From: Pseudomonadota bacterium | GTDB lineage: Bacteria > Pseudomonadota > Alphaproteobacteria > Rhodobacterales > Rhodobacteraceae | Assembly: GCA_020161655.1 (NCBI GenBank) | Contig: JAIUPC010000005.1 | Span: 62,001 to 126,000 of the forward strand | Direction: 5' to 3' | Length of the DNA: 64,000 bases | Shown here: positions 35,347 to 43,707 of the stretch, piece by piece | Numbering within the stretch: position 1 is the first letter of the stretch | Layout: each line of letters begins with the position of its first letter | Notes under the pieces: model-generated | What the model saw: the letters and a program-made list of their open reading frames with translations, nothing else | The model's database searches: none | What the model was told of the DNA's origin: nothing | Position numbers and translations under genes: made by a program

Positions 35347-35440
35347 GGCTCTGATGATGTGACCGCTCTCCTTTGGTGGATCGTCGCAGACCCACCCTGG
35401 CACATTGATGCCGTCGGGGGGCGGTCACATCATCAGAGCC
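35347..35440. repeat. 20-bp perfect inverted repeat, insertion-sequence ends
   Basis: GGCTCTGATGATGTGACCGC at 35347-35366 returns as its exact reverse complement at 35421-35440, with 54 bases between. The pair looks like two ends of the same insertion element facing each other after loss of its middle, consistent with the neighbouring broken OrfA. It could also form a strong hairpin in RNA. Confidence 0.7.
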
Positions 35441-35512
35441 TCGAGGAAGGGATCATCGTCAACGAGTACACCTTCACCGAAGGAGGGCGCCGGTTCGGGT
35501 GAGACCGCACGG

Positions 35513-35548
35513 TTGAAAACTGTCAGAAACCCGCGTATGTTTCTGACA
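35513..35548 (+). promoter_or_regulatory. abiE promoter with 10-bp inverted-repeat operator
   Basis: TTGAAA (35513-35518) and TATGTT (35536-35541) are 17 bases apart. TGTCAGAAAC (35521-35530) and its exact complement GTTTCTGACA (35539-35548) form a perfect 10-bp inverted repeat with an 8-bp spacer that covers the spacer and -10 box. The ribosome site AAGGAG follows at 35549. AbiEi antitoxins are known to repress their own operon through inverted repeats, so this is a likely operator. Confidence 0.72.
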
Positions 35549-35559
35549 AAGGAGCGATC

Positions 35560-36153
35560 ATGGAGCGCATGGCCGAGAGCATTATGAATGTCGCGACGAC
35601 GTTGCCGGAGGGTGTGCCATTGGCGGCGAAGGGGCTCTTGCACCTTGGCTCGCGCGCGGCGGTCGATCAGACGCTATCGCGTCTCGCCGCGCGCGGCGAG
35701 TTGATCCGTGCGGGACGCGGAATCTACATGCGCCCGGTCCAGACGCGCTTTGGTCCGCGCAGTCCGTCCGCTGAACAGGCAATTGAAGCGCTGGCTGTTC
35801 AGCGGGGGGAGACGATCGTGCCGAGCGGTGCTGCCGCGGCAAACGCTCTGGGCCTGACCACGCAGGTACCGGTCAAGTCGGTTTACCTTACCTCGGGGCG
35901 TAGCCGTGTGCTGAACCTTGGCCGGCAAACAGTCGAACTGCGTCATGCGCCGCGCTGGCAGTTGGCCCTTGGCAACAAGACCTCCGGCAAGGTTGTCCGT
36001 GCGCTGGCCTTGCTTGGACCGGATGAGGCTCCCAAGGCCCTGCAATTCCTGCGAACTAAGCTCACGGACACGGCAAAGACAGAACTGGTGTCCGCTGCGC
36101 CGCAGTTCCCGACTTGGTTGGCACGATTGGTCGGAAAGATGGTCCATGGCTGA
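35560..36153 (+). CDS. AbiEi-type antitoxin (DUF6088)
   Basis: The 197-residue protein has an N-terminal winged helix (LGSRAAVDQTLSRLAARGELIR, about 28-49, then GRGIYMRP) followed by the DUF6088/AbiEi antitoxin domain with ETIVPSGAAAANALGLTTQV and SGRSRVLNLG. AbiEi represses its promoter and neutralises the nucleotidyltransferase toxin AbiEii in type IV systems. A strong AAGGAG lies 5 bases before the start. The end overlaps the toxin gene by 8 bases. Confidence 0.9.
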   Translation: MERMAESIMNVATTLPEGVPLAAKGLLHLGSRAAVDQTLSRLAARGELIRAGRGIYMRPVQTRFGPRSPSAEQAIEALAVQRGETIVPSGAAAANALGLTTQVPVKSVYLTSGRSRVLNLGRQTVELRHAPRWQLALGNKTSGKVVRALALLGPDEAPKALQFLRTKLTDTAKTELVSAAPQFPTWLARLVGKMVHG

Positions 36154-37168
36154 GGCATTCCTGCGCCTCAGCGCCAAAGACCGGCTGGATGCTCTTGGTG
36201 TCGCAGCCGATCGGCTTTGCCGGCCAGCCCACCTCCTCGAAAAGGACGTCTGGGTGGTCTGGGCGATCCAGCAGCTGTTTGGATCGCCCATCGGCACAAA
36301 CCTCGTCTTCAAGGGTGGCACCTCTTTGTCGAAGGCCTACCAGGTCATTGACTGTTTTTCCGAGGATGTGGATCTGACCTTCAATATCCGGGCGCTGATC
36401 CCGGATTTGCTCGAGGGCCGTGAAGATGCCATGCCCGCCACATCCAGCGAAGAGCGGCGCTGGTCGAAACGTGTCCGCCAGGCTTTGCCTGAATGGGTGG
36501 CCGAGACCATCCAGCCGATCCTGCAGCAGGCGATTGATCGGGAAGGGATCGATGCCAGGCTTCGGATTGACGGCAACAAGCTGTTCATTGACTACCCGCA
36601 CCTCGCCCAAGGCACGGGATACGTTTCTCCGAGCGTAATGCTGGAATTCGGCGCGCGTTCTACCGGAGAGCCGGCATCCCCGCGCGACATTGTCTGCGAC
36701 GCCGCGTCGGTGATCGAAGGCGTGGAGTTTCCGACTGCCTGCCCGCGCGTGATGCATGCAGAACGGACCTTCTGGGAAAAGGCGACGGCGATTCACGTCT
36801 TCTGTTTGCAGAACCGTATGCGTGGGAATCGCTTTTCCAGACATTGGCATGATGTCGCCCGGTTGGACGATGCGGGCATCGCCGCTGCGGCCATCGCAGA
36901 TCTCGCACTTGCGACCGCTGTCGCACGGCACAAGACGATGTTCTTTGCAGAGAAGGCTGCAGATGCCACATGGATCGATTTTGGCGCCGCAACCTCTGGG
37001 CAACTGCAACTTGCCCCAAGCGGCGATGCCCTCGACGTTCTTGCTGAGGATTGCCGCCGGATGGCCGAGGACGGCCTGCTTGCAACGACACCAGAGCCCT
37101 TTGGCGACTTGATGGACCGCTGCGCGGACATCGCCAGAAGGGCCAACGCAGCGTTTAGATCTTCCTAG
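36146..37168 (+). CDS. AbiEii-type nucleotidyltransferase toxin
   Basis: The 340-residue protein carries the DNA-polymerase-beta-like nucleotidyltransferase motifs of AbiEii (DUF1814): LVFKGGTSLSKAY at about 51-63, then CFSEDVDLTF (about 68-77), then a Lys/Arg-rich central part and FWEKATAIHVF near 211. Related toxins add nucleotides to tRNA ends and abort phage infection. The gene is intact and overlaps the antitoxin gene. It appears live although surrounded by broken mobile genes. Confidence 0.9.
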   Translation: MAEAFLRLSAKDRLDALGVAADRLCRPAHLLEKDVWVVWAIQQLFGSPIGTNLVFKGGTSLSKAYQVIDCFSEDVDLTFNIRALIPDLLEGREDAMPATSSEERRWSKRVRQALPEWVAETIQPILQQAIDREGIDARLRIDGNKLFIDYPHLAQGTGYVSPSVMLEFGARSTGEPASPRDIVCDAASVIEGVEFPTACPRVMHAERTFWEKATAIHVFCLQNRMRGNRFSRHWHDVARLDDAGIAAAAIADLALATAVARHKTMFFAEKAADATWIDFGAATSGQLQLAPSGDALDVLAEDCRRMAEDGLLATTPEPFGDLMDRCADIARRANAAFRSS

Positions 37169-37190
37169 TTCGCTTTCCTCGGCAGCATTC

Positions 37191-37268
37191 TCACCTGCTC
37201 CCGTCGATCTGCTCTGACATCAGTCCCTTGCCGCGGACGCACGGGTCTGGGACGGCGCGTCGCCCGGC
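37191..37268 (-). pseudogene. Duplicated C-terminal remnant of the repeat protein at 37956
   Basis: The minus-strand frame reads RRAVPDPCVRGKGLMSEQID followed by GSR and a stop. This matches RRAVPDECFRDKGLMSKWID and GNR at the end of the protein encoded at 37956-38252. Only about 25 codons remain. It lies between the AbiE toxin and the mobile-mystery gene and shows local duplication of plasmid backbone. Confidence 0.65.
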
Positions 37269-37288
37269 GGGCTTGTGAAGCTTCAGCG

Positions 37289-37750
37289 TCATTGCCAGAA
37301 ATCCCGGCGGCCTTCACGGATGATGTCCGCAGCCAGTTCCTCCACCATCTCGGCCTCGCTGCGCAGCCCTTCGCTCTGCTCTTCGAGGGCCATATGCGCG
37401 TGTGTGCGCTGGATGATGCGGCGGGCTTTCGCGCGCGCTTGGGCCAGGACGATCTCTTCGACCGCGCCCTCGCGCGGGACGATGGCAAAGACGAGACGTC
37501 CGCCCATGGCCTCGGCGATCTTCTCGAGCTGGTTCAGCGTTATCGTTCCCGCCTGTTCATTTCGGATCGACGCATAAATCGTGTTGCGCGCGACCCCGAG
37601 CCGTTCGGCAAGGGCAGGCGCCCTCATACCGATCGCCTCCTGAAAGGTGGCGATCCAGCCGCCGAACGGCTTTGCAAGCGACTTTGTCAGGCTGGCTGCT
37701 TGGTTGATCCTCTCTTGGGCCTGGCGTTGCTTCGGGCGGGAGACGGACAT
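37289..37750 (-). CDS. Mobile mystery protein A-like HTH regulator, orphan
   Basis: The 153-residue protein resembles mobile mystery protein A: a helical start (RINQAASLTKSLAKPFGGW), then an XRE-like helix-turn-helix (MRAPALAERLGVARNTIYAS, about 42-61), and the family phrase ITLNQLEKIAEAMGGRLVFAIVP. The C-terminal part (85-153) is helical and charged. This protein normally pairs with the Fic-domain protein B encoded directly downstream; here the downstream space holds only a remnant of another gene, so the partner is lost. It may now be a free DNA-binding regulator. Confidence 0.85.
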   Translation of the reverse strand: MSVSRPKQRQAQERINQAASLTKSLAKPFGGWIATFQEAIGMRAPALAERLGVARNTIYASIRNEQAGTITLNQLEKIAEAMGGRLVFAIVPREGAVEEIVLAQARAKARRIIQRTHAHMALEEQSEGLRSEAEMVEELAADIIREGRRDFWQ

Positions 37751-37823
37751 TTGCCAACCTGAGAGTTTGCATTAGGACACGTTTTGAAATGTCATTGTAT
37801 GGCAAAGCGTCCAAATTCGCAAT

Positions 37824-37829
37824 ATTATA
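37824..37829 (-). promoter_or_regulatory. Probable -10 box for the mobile-mystery gene
   Basis: A perfect TATAAT is present on the minus strand about 75 bases upstream of the start at 37750, within an unusually AT-rich stretch (37780-37880). No good -35 box is seen at standard spacing, so regulation by an activator or a weak promoter is possible. Confidence 0.4.
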
Positions 37830-37955
37830 GTATTACAAACTTCCTTGATTGACCAGTTCGTAGATTGTCAGACAGACGGTTCCGCCAAGCAATTATGCGG
37901 CGGCAGAGATGACCCGCGACCATACCGCGTGGATTTCACGCGCTGATCGGCACTC

Positions 37956-38252
37956 TCACCTGTTGCCGTCGATCCACTTCGACATCAGGCCCTTGTCGCG
38001 GAAGCATTCGTCCGGGACGGCGCGGCGCTTGATCCGGGCGAGCTTCTCGGCGAAGGCCACCTGCTTCGAGGTCGGCAGCCGGTCCATGTCTGATACTGGT
38101 TTCAGCCCAGCCTGCGCCTCAATCCAGGCACTCAGGGACCGGCAGTCCTGCTGAACCTCCCAGGGCAGAAGGGTCTGGTTGCGCAGGGCGAGGGACCGCG
38201 CATCGGCGATCTGCTTGGGTGTTGCGGGCAGGGCGTATGTGGGGCCGTCCAT
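37956..38252 (-). CDS. Small plasmid-type protein with two TPKQ/LPxE repeats
   Basis: The 98-residue protein consists of two similar units: ATPKQIADARSLALRNQTLLP with a Trp-containing end, and PTSKQVAFAEKLARIKRRAV followed by GLMSKWID. Such repeats are seen in short proteins and in the ends of larger DNA-metabolism proteins on alphaproteobacterial plasmids, but I cannot name a function. No signal or membrane segment. It is divergent from the strawberry-notch-like fragment. A broken duplicate of its second unit lies at 37191-37268. Confidence 0.65.
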   Translation of the reverse strand: MDGPTYALPATPKQIADARSLALRNQTLLPWEVQQDCRSLSAWIEAQAGLKPVSDMDRLPTSKQVAFAEKLARIKRRAVPDECFRDKGLMSKWIDGNR

Positions 38253-38429
38253 CGGGAAACTCCCTTTCTGGCTTGGCTCTTAATGGAGAGCATAACAGGA
38301 ACAAAATCAAGCCAAGCGTCCGGGATGCGTCGGTTCGAGAGGGACAGGAGGGTCGGGGAAGATCATGCCTGAGGGTGCCCGAGAGAGGGCGTCTGGGCCT
38401 GATCCTGTCCCTCATTCTGGAGTTTCCCG

Positions 38430-38794
38430 ATGACCTATCTCGGCCCTGTTGCGCATTCCGTTCCTGTCTCGTCCTGTGATCCAGCGCCCGCAATCCTTGC
38501 AGTTGCTGAAGCGCTGCAGCCCAATCTGGCGCGGGGGTTCCAGATTGACGCGCTGCGTCTACGCGTCGAGATGGAGCGCGCCTTTGGCGGCTCCGATGCC
38601 GATGGCGCCTGGGATTGGAAGCTCGCCTATGAGGCGGGCGAGGTGGCTCTGGTCCTCTTCCTGCGGAAGTTCGGCCGCGCGCTGGTGGCCCGGGCCGGCT
38701 CGCCCGCGGCGCTGCTGCCGATCCTCGCCAAAGTGGCAGGCCTCTTGCCTACGCACACCCGGCGCTCGGAAGAGATGGAGCGCTTTCAGCAGAT
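38430..38794 (+). pseudogene. Strawberry-notch-like helicase, N-terminal fragment
   Basis: The frame gives about 120 residues with ILAVAEALQPNLARGFQIDA, AFGGSDADGAWDWKLAYEAG and LLPTHTRRSEEMERFQQ, which match the N-terminal region of large plasmid-borne strawberry-notch-type NTPases/methylase-helicase proteins that exceed 1,000 residues. The frame is cut right after ERFQQ, where IS110-like sequence starts, and ends at a chance stop. The rest of the protein is not found to the right, so the gene is broken. Confidence 0.7.
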
Positions 38795-39253
38795 GGCATG
38801 ACCATTCTTGGCGCTCCGGCTGACGTCCGACAGGATCGCCACAGAGTGATCGCGGTCTGCACTCTTCTTCGGTCCGCAGCCCGAGGAGATAGCATGGAAG
38901 ACTACAACGCCTTTGTCGGTTTGGACGTGCACAAGGACAGCATATCGGTCGCGATTGCGGATGCCGGTCGGGACGACGAGATCCGGATGTATGGGACGAT
39001 CGCCAACACGCACGACGCTGTTTCGCGCCTGATGCGCAAACTGGTGCAGCGCCACGGCAAGATCGAGGTGACCTACGAAGCAGGTCCCTGCGGCTATGGG
39101 AATTATCGGCAACTCGCCGAGATGGGGATTGTCTGTCGGATCGTGGCGCCAAGCCATACGCCAAAGCGGCCGGGTGAACGGGTGAAGCACGACACGCGTG
39201 ACGCGCTGATGCTCGCGCGCTTGCTTCGTGCAGGCGAACTTACCTTTGTGTGG
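38795..39253 (+). mobile_element. Partial IS110-family element, 5' end and transposase N terminus
   Basis: An intact start at 38894 encodes YNAFVGLDVHKDSISVAIAD (the first acidic residue of the DEDD catalytic core), EVTYEAGPCGYGNYRQL and the second core segment VKHDTRDALMLARLLRAGEL. Homology ends at WVSVP near 39253, losing the remaining catalytic DEDD residue and the serine domain. The left end lies just after the interrupted helicase fragment. The element is dead, cut at its 3' side against an integrase fragment. Confidence 0.8.
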
Positions 39254-40275
39254 GTGTCCGTGCCGCAAGATGCGACGATCTCTTCGATGGTCAAAGCCGG
39301 AATCGTCTTTGGGACCGTGGAAAGCCGACGACGGACCCCTGACGGCACAGCCAAGAAGAGCGACGGAGCACATAGACCTTGGCCAATCATGAAACGCAAG
39401 AATGTGCGCAGCACGGTGACCGTCATGCGGACTGAAGATCGGGAACGGTCATCACCCTGATCCAGAATGATCGGGCGGACAGCGGTCGCGGTGAAGTTCT
39501 GCGGTCCCGATCCCAGCTTCGTCAGCCAGCGATTCAACTCCTGCAGATAGCGCCGGACCGTCTCAACAGTGGCGCCGCGCTCCCGACGCAGCCATGTGGC
39601 GAAATCGGCGAAGCGTGGATCGGCCGGTGCTTCTGCAGGTCCCGCCACTGGAATCAATCCCTCGACTCTGAGAAAGACGACAAAGGCGCCGGCACCACGA
39701 AAGCGATCCTTGGTCCCCGTGGTGACAACCCGTTTGCCGCGCTTGGTCCTGATCCCGCATTGGCAGTCATGCTGGACGAACTGCTCGATCACGTCGTCTT
39801 CGATGCTGGCCGCCGTAACTCGCATTTGCAGGATACATTCGGCGAAATGGCGGGCTTGGCTCATGCGAGAGCTGTAGGTGATCTTACTATAGCCTTGGGC
39901 TGCAAGGTTCGCTGAAAAGCCTGCCAAATGCCCGCCGAGCCGGGCAACGTCGTCTGGAATGGCAACATGGCCGGTATCTTCCAGATACCGCAGAAACCTG
40001 CGGGCCTCGGCGATGCAGCTCGGGTCCCGCAGCTGCAAGGCACTGTACTGGCTGCACCGACAGCGGTGGCGCGCAAAACGATTGATGGACGCAGCATCAA
40101 TATCCCTTATCGCGATATGCCGGTCGGCAGCCCACTTCAAGAGATGCCGGGCGGCGCTGAGGGCACCAGCAGACAGGTTGGGATTCTCCGCAACGTAAGC
40201 CGAGACGAGTGCTTGGTTGGCGGGAGCCCCGGCGGCTGTCGTGCCGCCGGGGTGAGAGTTGGAGGGGGAGGTCAT
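39254..40275 (-). pseudogene. Tyrosine recombinase, catalytic domain missing
   Basis: From ATG 40275 about 340 residues are readable: an N-terminal segment with Cys/His pairs (RHRCRCSQYSALQL and HDCQCGIRTKRGK), a SAM-like core-binding domain (FADFATWLRRERGATVETVR, about 240-260) and SVRMTVTVLRTFLRFMIGQG. The gene stops at PALTIEEIVASCGT, just where the catalytic domain with the Arg-His-Arg-Tyr residues should begin, and runs into IS110 sequence in the opposite orientation. It belongs to the group of multi-integrase transposons with N-terminal Cys-rich domains. Confidence 0.75.
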
Positions 40276-40339
40276 GTCGGGGTGTCCTTCTGCGGTTGAG
40301 AGCAGAGGCATCATGATTATGCAAAGTGGAGATCCCGAA

Positions 40340-40495
40340 ATGAAACATCATATCAACGACATGAAGCGCCGCGCTCTGCATAACGCGGACGCGGCATATT
40401 ACGTCGGCTCGTACCTTCAGTATTCCTTCCCGGTGCAACTCTATGAGCCCTTCACCGATGGAGAGGGCAATCTGTCCTCGCGCCCGGTGTCCTGA
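40340..40495 (+). CDS. Small ORF of 51 codons, unknown
   Basis: ATG 40340 has GGAG 8 bases upstream. The product begins MKHHINDMKRRALHNADAAY and contains YVGSYLQYSFPVQLYEPF, rich in Tyr and aromatic residues and unlike a shadow of the opposite strand. No family is recognised. It lies between the integrase fragment and the catabolic cluster and could be a real small protein or the end of a lost gene. Confidence 0.35.
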   Translation: MKHHINDMKRRALHNADAAYYVGSYLQYSFPVQLYEPFTDGEGNLSSRPVS

Positions 40496-40540
40496 CCCTA
40501 ACGGGTGCTTTCCTGTGCTGAAGTCCGGCCGACCCTTGGC

Positions 40541-41512
40541 TTAGGCCGCGTCGATGAACACCTTGGCCAGATCGCTCAGATCCCAGTTCCCCCCGGTCAG
40601 AACCGCGCAAACCTTCTCACCCGGTCTGACCTTGATCGAACCGGCCAGCAGAGCGCCGATGCCGATCGACGCGGCCGGCTCGGCGATCAGCTTGGCGTCC
40701 GTGGCCAGCGCTCGCATGCCGGCGACGATATGCGTGTCCTCCACCAGAACGATCTCGTCGACGTATTTTTCGATGATGGGATAGGGGTTCCGTCCCGGAA
40801 CGCTGAGCCGCAGCCCGTCGGCAATGGTGTCCAGGAGCGGCAACGAGGTGCGCTCCTTGTTGATGCGGCTGTGAAAGTACTTCGGGGTCAGCGCCGGCTC
40901 GGCACCGATGACCCGGACCGAGGGCTTCAATTCCTTGATCGCCGTGGCGATGCCCGAGATGAGACCTCCGCCGCCCAGCGGCACGATGACGGTATTGACG
41001 TCTTCGAGGTCATCGAGGATTTCGCAGCCGATGGTGCCCTGGCCGGCCATGACCCGCGGATCTTCGAAGCCGTGAATCACCGCATAATTCTTTTCTTGCG
41101 CGATCTCGTAGACCTTCTTCCAGCGGGCGGCATTGTCGCCGTCGAACATGATGACTTCGGCGCCCAAAGCCCTGGTATTGGCGATCTTGAGCTTCGGTGT
41201 GGTCACTGGCAGCACAAGGGCCACCTTCACGCCCAGCATTCGCGCGGCATAGGACAGCCCCTGCGCGTGATTGCCCGAGGACGAGGAAATGATCCCGTTG
41301 GCGATCTGGTCCCGCGGCAGCTGGAGCGCCGTGTTCAATGCACCGCGAATTTTGAAGGCGCCGGTGATCTGCAGGGTTTCGGGCTTGAGATACAGCTGGC
41401 AGCCGACGGCGCTCTCGATCTTGTCGGCGCGCAGCAGCGGGGTGTGGCGGATATGCGGGCGCAGCCGCGCGCGCGCGTCGAGGATATCCTGCAGGGTCGG
41501 GTGGTCGTACAT
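40541..41512 (-). CDS. PLP-dependent threonine/serine dehydratase-like enzyme (EutB/BhcB-like)
   Basis: The 323-residue fold II PLP enzyme has the lysine motif TGAFKIRGALNTALQL (about 49-64), SSSSGNHAQGLSYAA, and the phosphate-binding PLGGGGLISG (about 178-187). It is close in type to threonine dehydratase, hydroxyectoine-pathway EutB and beta-hydroxyaspartate dehydratase BhcB. ATG 41512 follows AAGGAAGA; an earlier in-frame ATG at 41572 is less likely. Its neighbour is a cyclodeaminase-like protein, as in both eut and bhc loci. The substrate here is not certain. Confidence 0.9.
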   Translation of the reverse strand: MYDHPTLQDILDARARLRPHIRHTPLLRADKIESAVGCQLYLKPETLQITGAFKIRGALNTALQLPRDQIANGIISSSSGNHAQGLSYAARMLGVKVALVLPVTTPKLKIANTRALGAEVIMFDGDNAARWKKVYEIAQEKNYAVIHGFEDPRVMAGQGTIGCEILDDLEDVNTVIVPLGGGGLISGIATAIKELKPSVRVIGAEPALTPKYFHSRINKERTSLPLLDTIADGLRLSVPGRNPYPIIEKYVDEIVLVEDTHIVAGMRALATDAKLIAEPAASIGIGALLAGSIKVRPGEKVCAVLTGGNWDLSDLAKVFIDAA

Positions 41513-41612
41513 TTGCTTCTTCCTTGTGGCTTCCACGTCGGCAATGTTTGACCGCGCGTGGAGGATGTTCATCGACGGCTCAATCTGGGTTCATGCCCTT
41601 GAGATCGGCAGT

Positions 41613-42620
41613 TCAGCCCAACGGCACCAGTTCGAGGAAATCGAAAAAGGTCCCTAGCTTCTGCTCCAACGCGTTGCGGTAGATCTTTCCGGCCGTCGTG
41701 TTGTCCTGAATCGCCATACCGGTAGAATCGAAGATGGTCACCTCGGCATCGGTCTCCCGGCCTGGCTTCCTGCCCAGCAATATCTCTCCGATCTCCGCAT
41801 GAATGGCGGCGCGGGTGAGGATGCCTTCGCGCAGCGGATGCTGCGTCTCGCCCTTTTCGGCGCATTGCGACAGCGAATCGACGACAACCTTGGCCTGTCG
41901 GAAAGTCTCGGGGTCCAGTTCCTGCTTGCCCTTCTGGTCGGCGCCGATCGCGATGATATGCGTGCCGGGCCGGACCCAGCGGGCCTCGATTACCGGCCCG
42001 CTGCCTCGGGTGGTAGTGATGACGATGTCGGCCTGCGCGACCGCGGCCTGGATCGATTCTGCCAGCACCACCGGAATGCCGAGTTCGGCCTCGATGTCCG
42101 CCTTGAAGCGTGCCTGCGCCTGCGGGATGCGATCCGAGGCGTGGATGACCTCGATTTCCATCACCTCGCGGATCGCCCGGATCTGCATCCGCGCCTGATT
42201 GCCTGTGCCGATCGAGGCCAGGCTGCGGGCATCCTTGCGCGCCAGCGCCTTGACCGAGACGGCACCGGCGGCGCCGGTCCTGAGGCCCGTGATCAGACTC
42301 CCCTCCATGACGCAGGCCAGGGCACCGCTTCGGGCGTCGAACAGAAGGATCGTGCCCATGCCGTTGGGCACGCCGTACTGGGCCGGATTGTCGGTGAAAC
42401 CGCCCGACGAAGCCTTCATCGAGATCAGGCCGCCCGATTTGTGATGGCTGAGCTTGAAATCGATCTCCGCGGAAGAGGGTTCGAGATGGAGGCCGGTGTA
42501 ACCGGGCTGCTCGACTTGATCGCTGTTGAAGGCCCGATATGCCTCCTCGACCGCGCCGATGACGTCCGTCAGGCGGATCAGCCGGCTCACTTCGTCCTTC
42601 TTCAGCAGCAAGGTTTTCAT
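41613..42620 (-). CDS. Ornithine cyclodeaminase / mu-crystallin family protein (EutC/BhcD-like)
   Basis: The 335-residue protein shows the family motifs [16 protein letters not shown] with a substrate-binding Lys near residue 70, [16 protein letters not shown], and the NAD-binding segment [17 protein letters not shown] (about 135-151). Members include ornithine cyclodeaminase, alanine dehydrogenase of archaea, EutC and the iminosuccinate reductase BhcD. ATG 42620 has AGAGAG at 9 bases; an ATG 9 bases upstream is less likely. It lies 100 bases before the dehydratase gene on the same strand, forming a pair. Confidence 0.9.
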   Translation of the reverse strand: MKTLLLKKDEVSRLIRLTDVIGAVEEAYRAFNSDQVEQPGYTGLHLEPSSAEIDFKLSHHKSGGLISMKASSGGFTDNPAQYGVPNGMGTILLFDARSGALACVMEGSLITGLRTGAAGAVSVKALARKDARSLASIGTGNQARMQIRAIREVMEIEVIHASDRIPQAQARFKADIEAELGIPVVLAESIQAAVAQADIVITTTRGSGPVIEARWVRPGTHIIAIGADQKGKQELDPETFRQAKVVVDSLSQCAEKGETQHPLREGILTRAAIHAEIGEILLGRKPGRETDAEVTIFDSTGMAIQDNTTAGKIYRNALEQKLGTFFDFLELVPLG

Positions 42621-42937
42621 CTGCAGCATCTCTCTGTCATTTGCTTTTCCGCCGCGCCCCCGCCACCGGTGACACGTGTCAATGTGCGTCGCACCCGTCC
42701 AGACCTATCTTGGCCTGCCCCCGGCAGGAGAACAGCGTCAAACCCATCCCGCCCGCAGCACGATCAACTGAAGGTCACGACTGGACAGGCACGAAATTTC
42801 TATGGATTGCGCAGATCGTCCCCGATGACGTGTAGCAGGGGCGACCGAACGGTGAGGGTGCAAGGTTTCAAGGACTTCAGTAGCAGGCAAACTCCGGCCG
42901 AAACGGCCTCGGGCGGGCCCTCGGTAGCAGCCGCCCG
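42621..42937. other. 317-base gap between gntR and the cyclodeaminase-like gene
   Basis: No gene is seen. The gap holds the perfect palindrome TGACACGTGTCA (42670-42681), about 50 bases upstream of the cyclodeaminase gene, and immediately after it GTGCGTCGCAC, a second small dyad. This suggests a separate regulated promoter for the dehydratase pair. The rest is featureless. Confidence 0.5.
42670..42681. promoter_or_regulatory. Perfect 12-bp palindrome upstream of cyclodeaminase-like gene
   Basis: TGACACGTGTCA is fully self-complementary and lies 50-61 bases before the start at 42620, a usual place for an operator. It differs from the TTGT-N3-ACAA sites near 46.2-46.4 kb, so a second regulator is possible. 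Function is inferred from position and symmetry only. Confidence 0.45.
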
Positions 42938-43615
42938 TCAACGCGGGTTGAGCAATTTGATCTGCAGGTCTTCCCAGTGTTCCTGGAACGCATCGCGCGC
43001 GGTGTCGTAGTGGCGGCTTTTCAGGCTGTTGATGAGCCGCTTATGCTCATCGGCCATTTCTTCGGCAGTGCCATAAAAGCCCTGCCGCTGCACGAGGAGC
43101 AGCTCGATTTCGCCTTCCAGGCCGGCATAGGTGCGCTTCAGCCGGGCGCTGCCGCTTGCGGCGATTATGGCGCGGTGGAAGTCTCGGTCCGCCGTAACCA
43201 GCATCGATCTTTCAGCGGCGAGGGTCGAGGCATGCATGAGCGCGACCGCCTCGATCGCCGCTGGCGGGATGATTCCGGTCAGCACGATCATACGGATGGC
43301 CTCGCCCTCGATGGCACCCCGCACACGGGTGATGTCGACGATGTCGTCGGGGCCGAATTCCGGCAGCACGAAGCCCCGGTTCGGGATCTGGCGCAGTAGG
43401 CCCTGGGTGACCAGGATCTGGGCGGCGGTGCGGAAGGTGTGTCTGGACGTCGAATGCTCTTCGCACATCTTGGCGTCGCGAAGGAATTCGCCGGGCTGGA
43501 AGTCGCCGGACAGGATGCGCCGTCGCAAGGCGCGCGTCAGTAGATCCACCGCGCTGAGGGGGGCTGTCTCGGCATCCGTCTCGTTGTGTGCGGCTTGTGT
43601 CACGGCGTGCGGCAT
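42938..43615 (-). CDS. GntR family regulator, FCD type
   Basis: The 225-residue protein has a winged helix (LTRALRRRILSGDFQPGEFLRD, then CEEHSTSRHTFRTAAQILVT, about 26-75) and a C-terminal all-helical FCD ligand domain with DFHRAIIAASGSARL and its metal-binding His. FCD regulators sense small carboxylic or amino acids. The gene is inside the catabolic cluster, between the aminotransferase-like gene and the cyclodeaminase gene, on the same strand, so it probably controls the cluster. Confidence 0.92.
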   Translation of the reverse strand: MPHAVTQAAHNETDAETAPLSAVDLLTRALRRRILSGDFQPGEFLRDAKMCEEHSTSRHTFRTAAQILVTQGLLRQIPNRGFVLPEFGPDDIVDITRVRGAIEGEAIRMIVLTGIIPPAAIEAVALMHASTLAAERSMLVTADRDFHRAIIAASGSARLKRTYAGLEGEIELLLVQRQGFYGTAEEMADEHKRLINSLKSRHYDTARDAFQEHWEDLQIKLLNPR

Positions 43616-43707
43616 GGCTCGGCATAGGTCGTTGATTATGCAGCTACGCCACAGGCAGCAGCGCAGGGCAAGGGTGAAGGCGCGCCGGTCGACGCTCTGC
43701 GCCCGAT

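Noticed and set aside
37824..37880. AT-rich stretch as a replication origin or attachment site
   Set aside because: No iterons, DnaA boxes or replication gene nearby; a promoter explains the composition well enough.
40541..42620. Assignment of the dehydratase pair to the beta-hydroxyaspartate cycle or to hydroxyectoine degradation
   Set aside because: The other key genes of those pathways (bhcA and bhcC, or eutD/doeA and eutE/doeB) are absent here, so only a family-level call is made.
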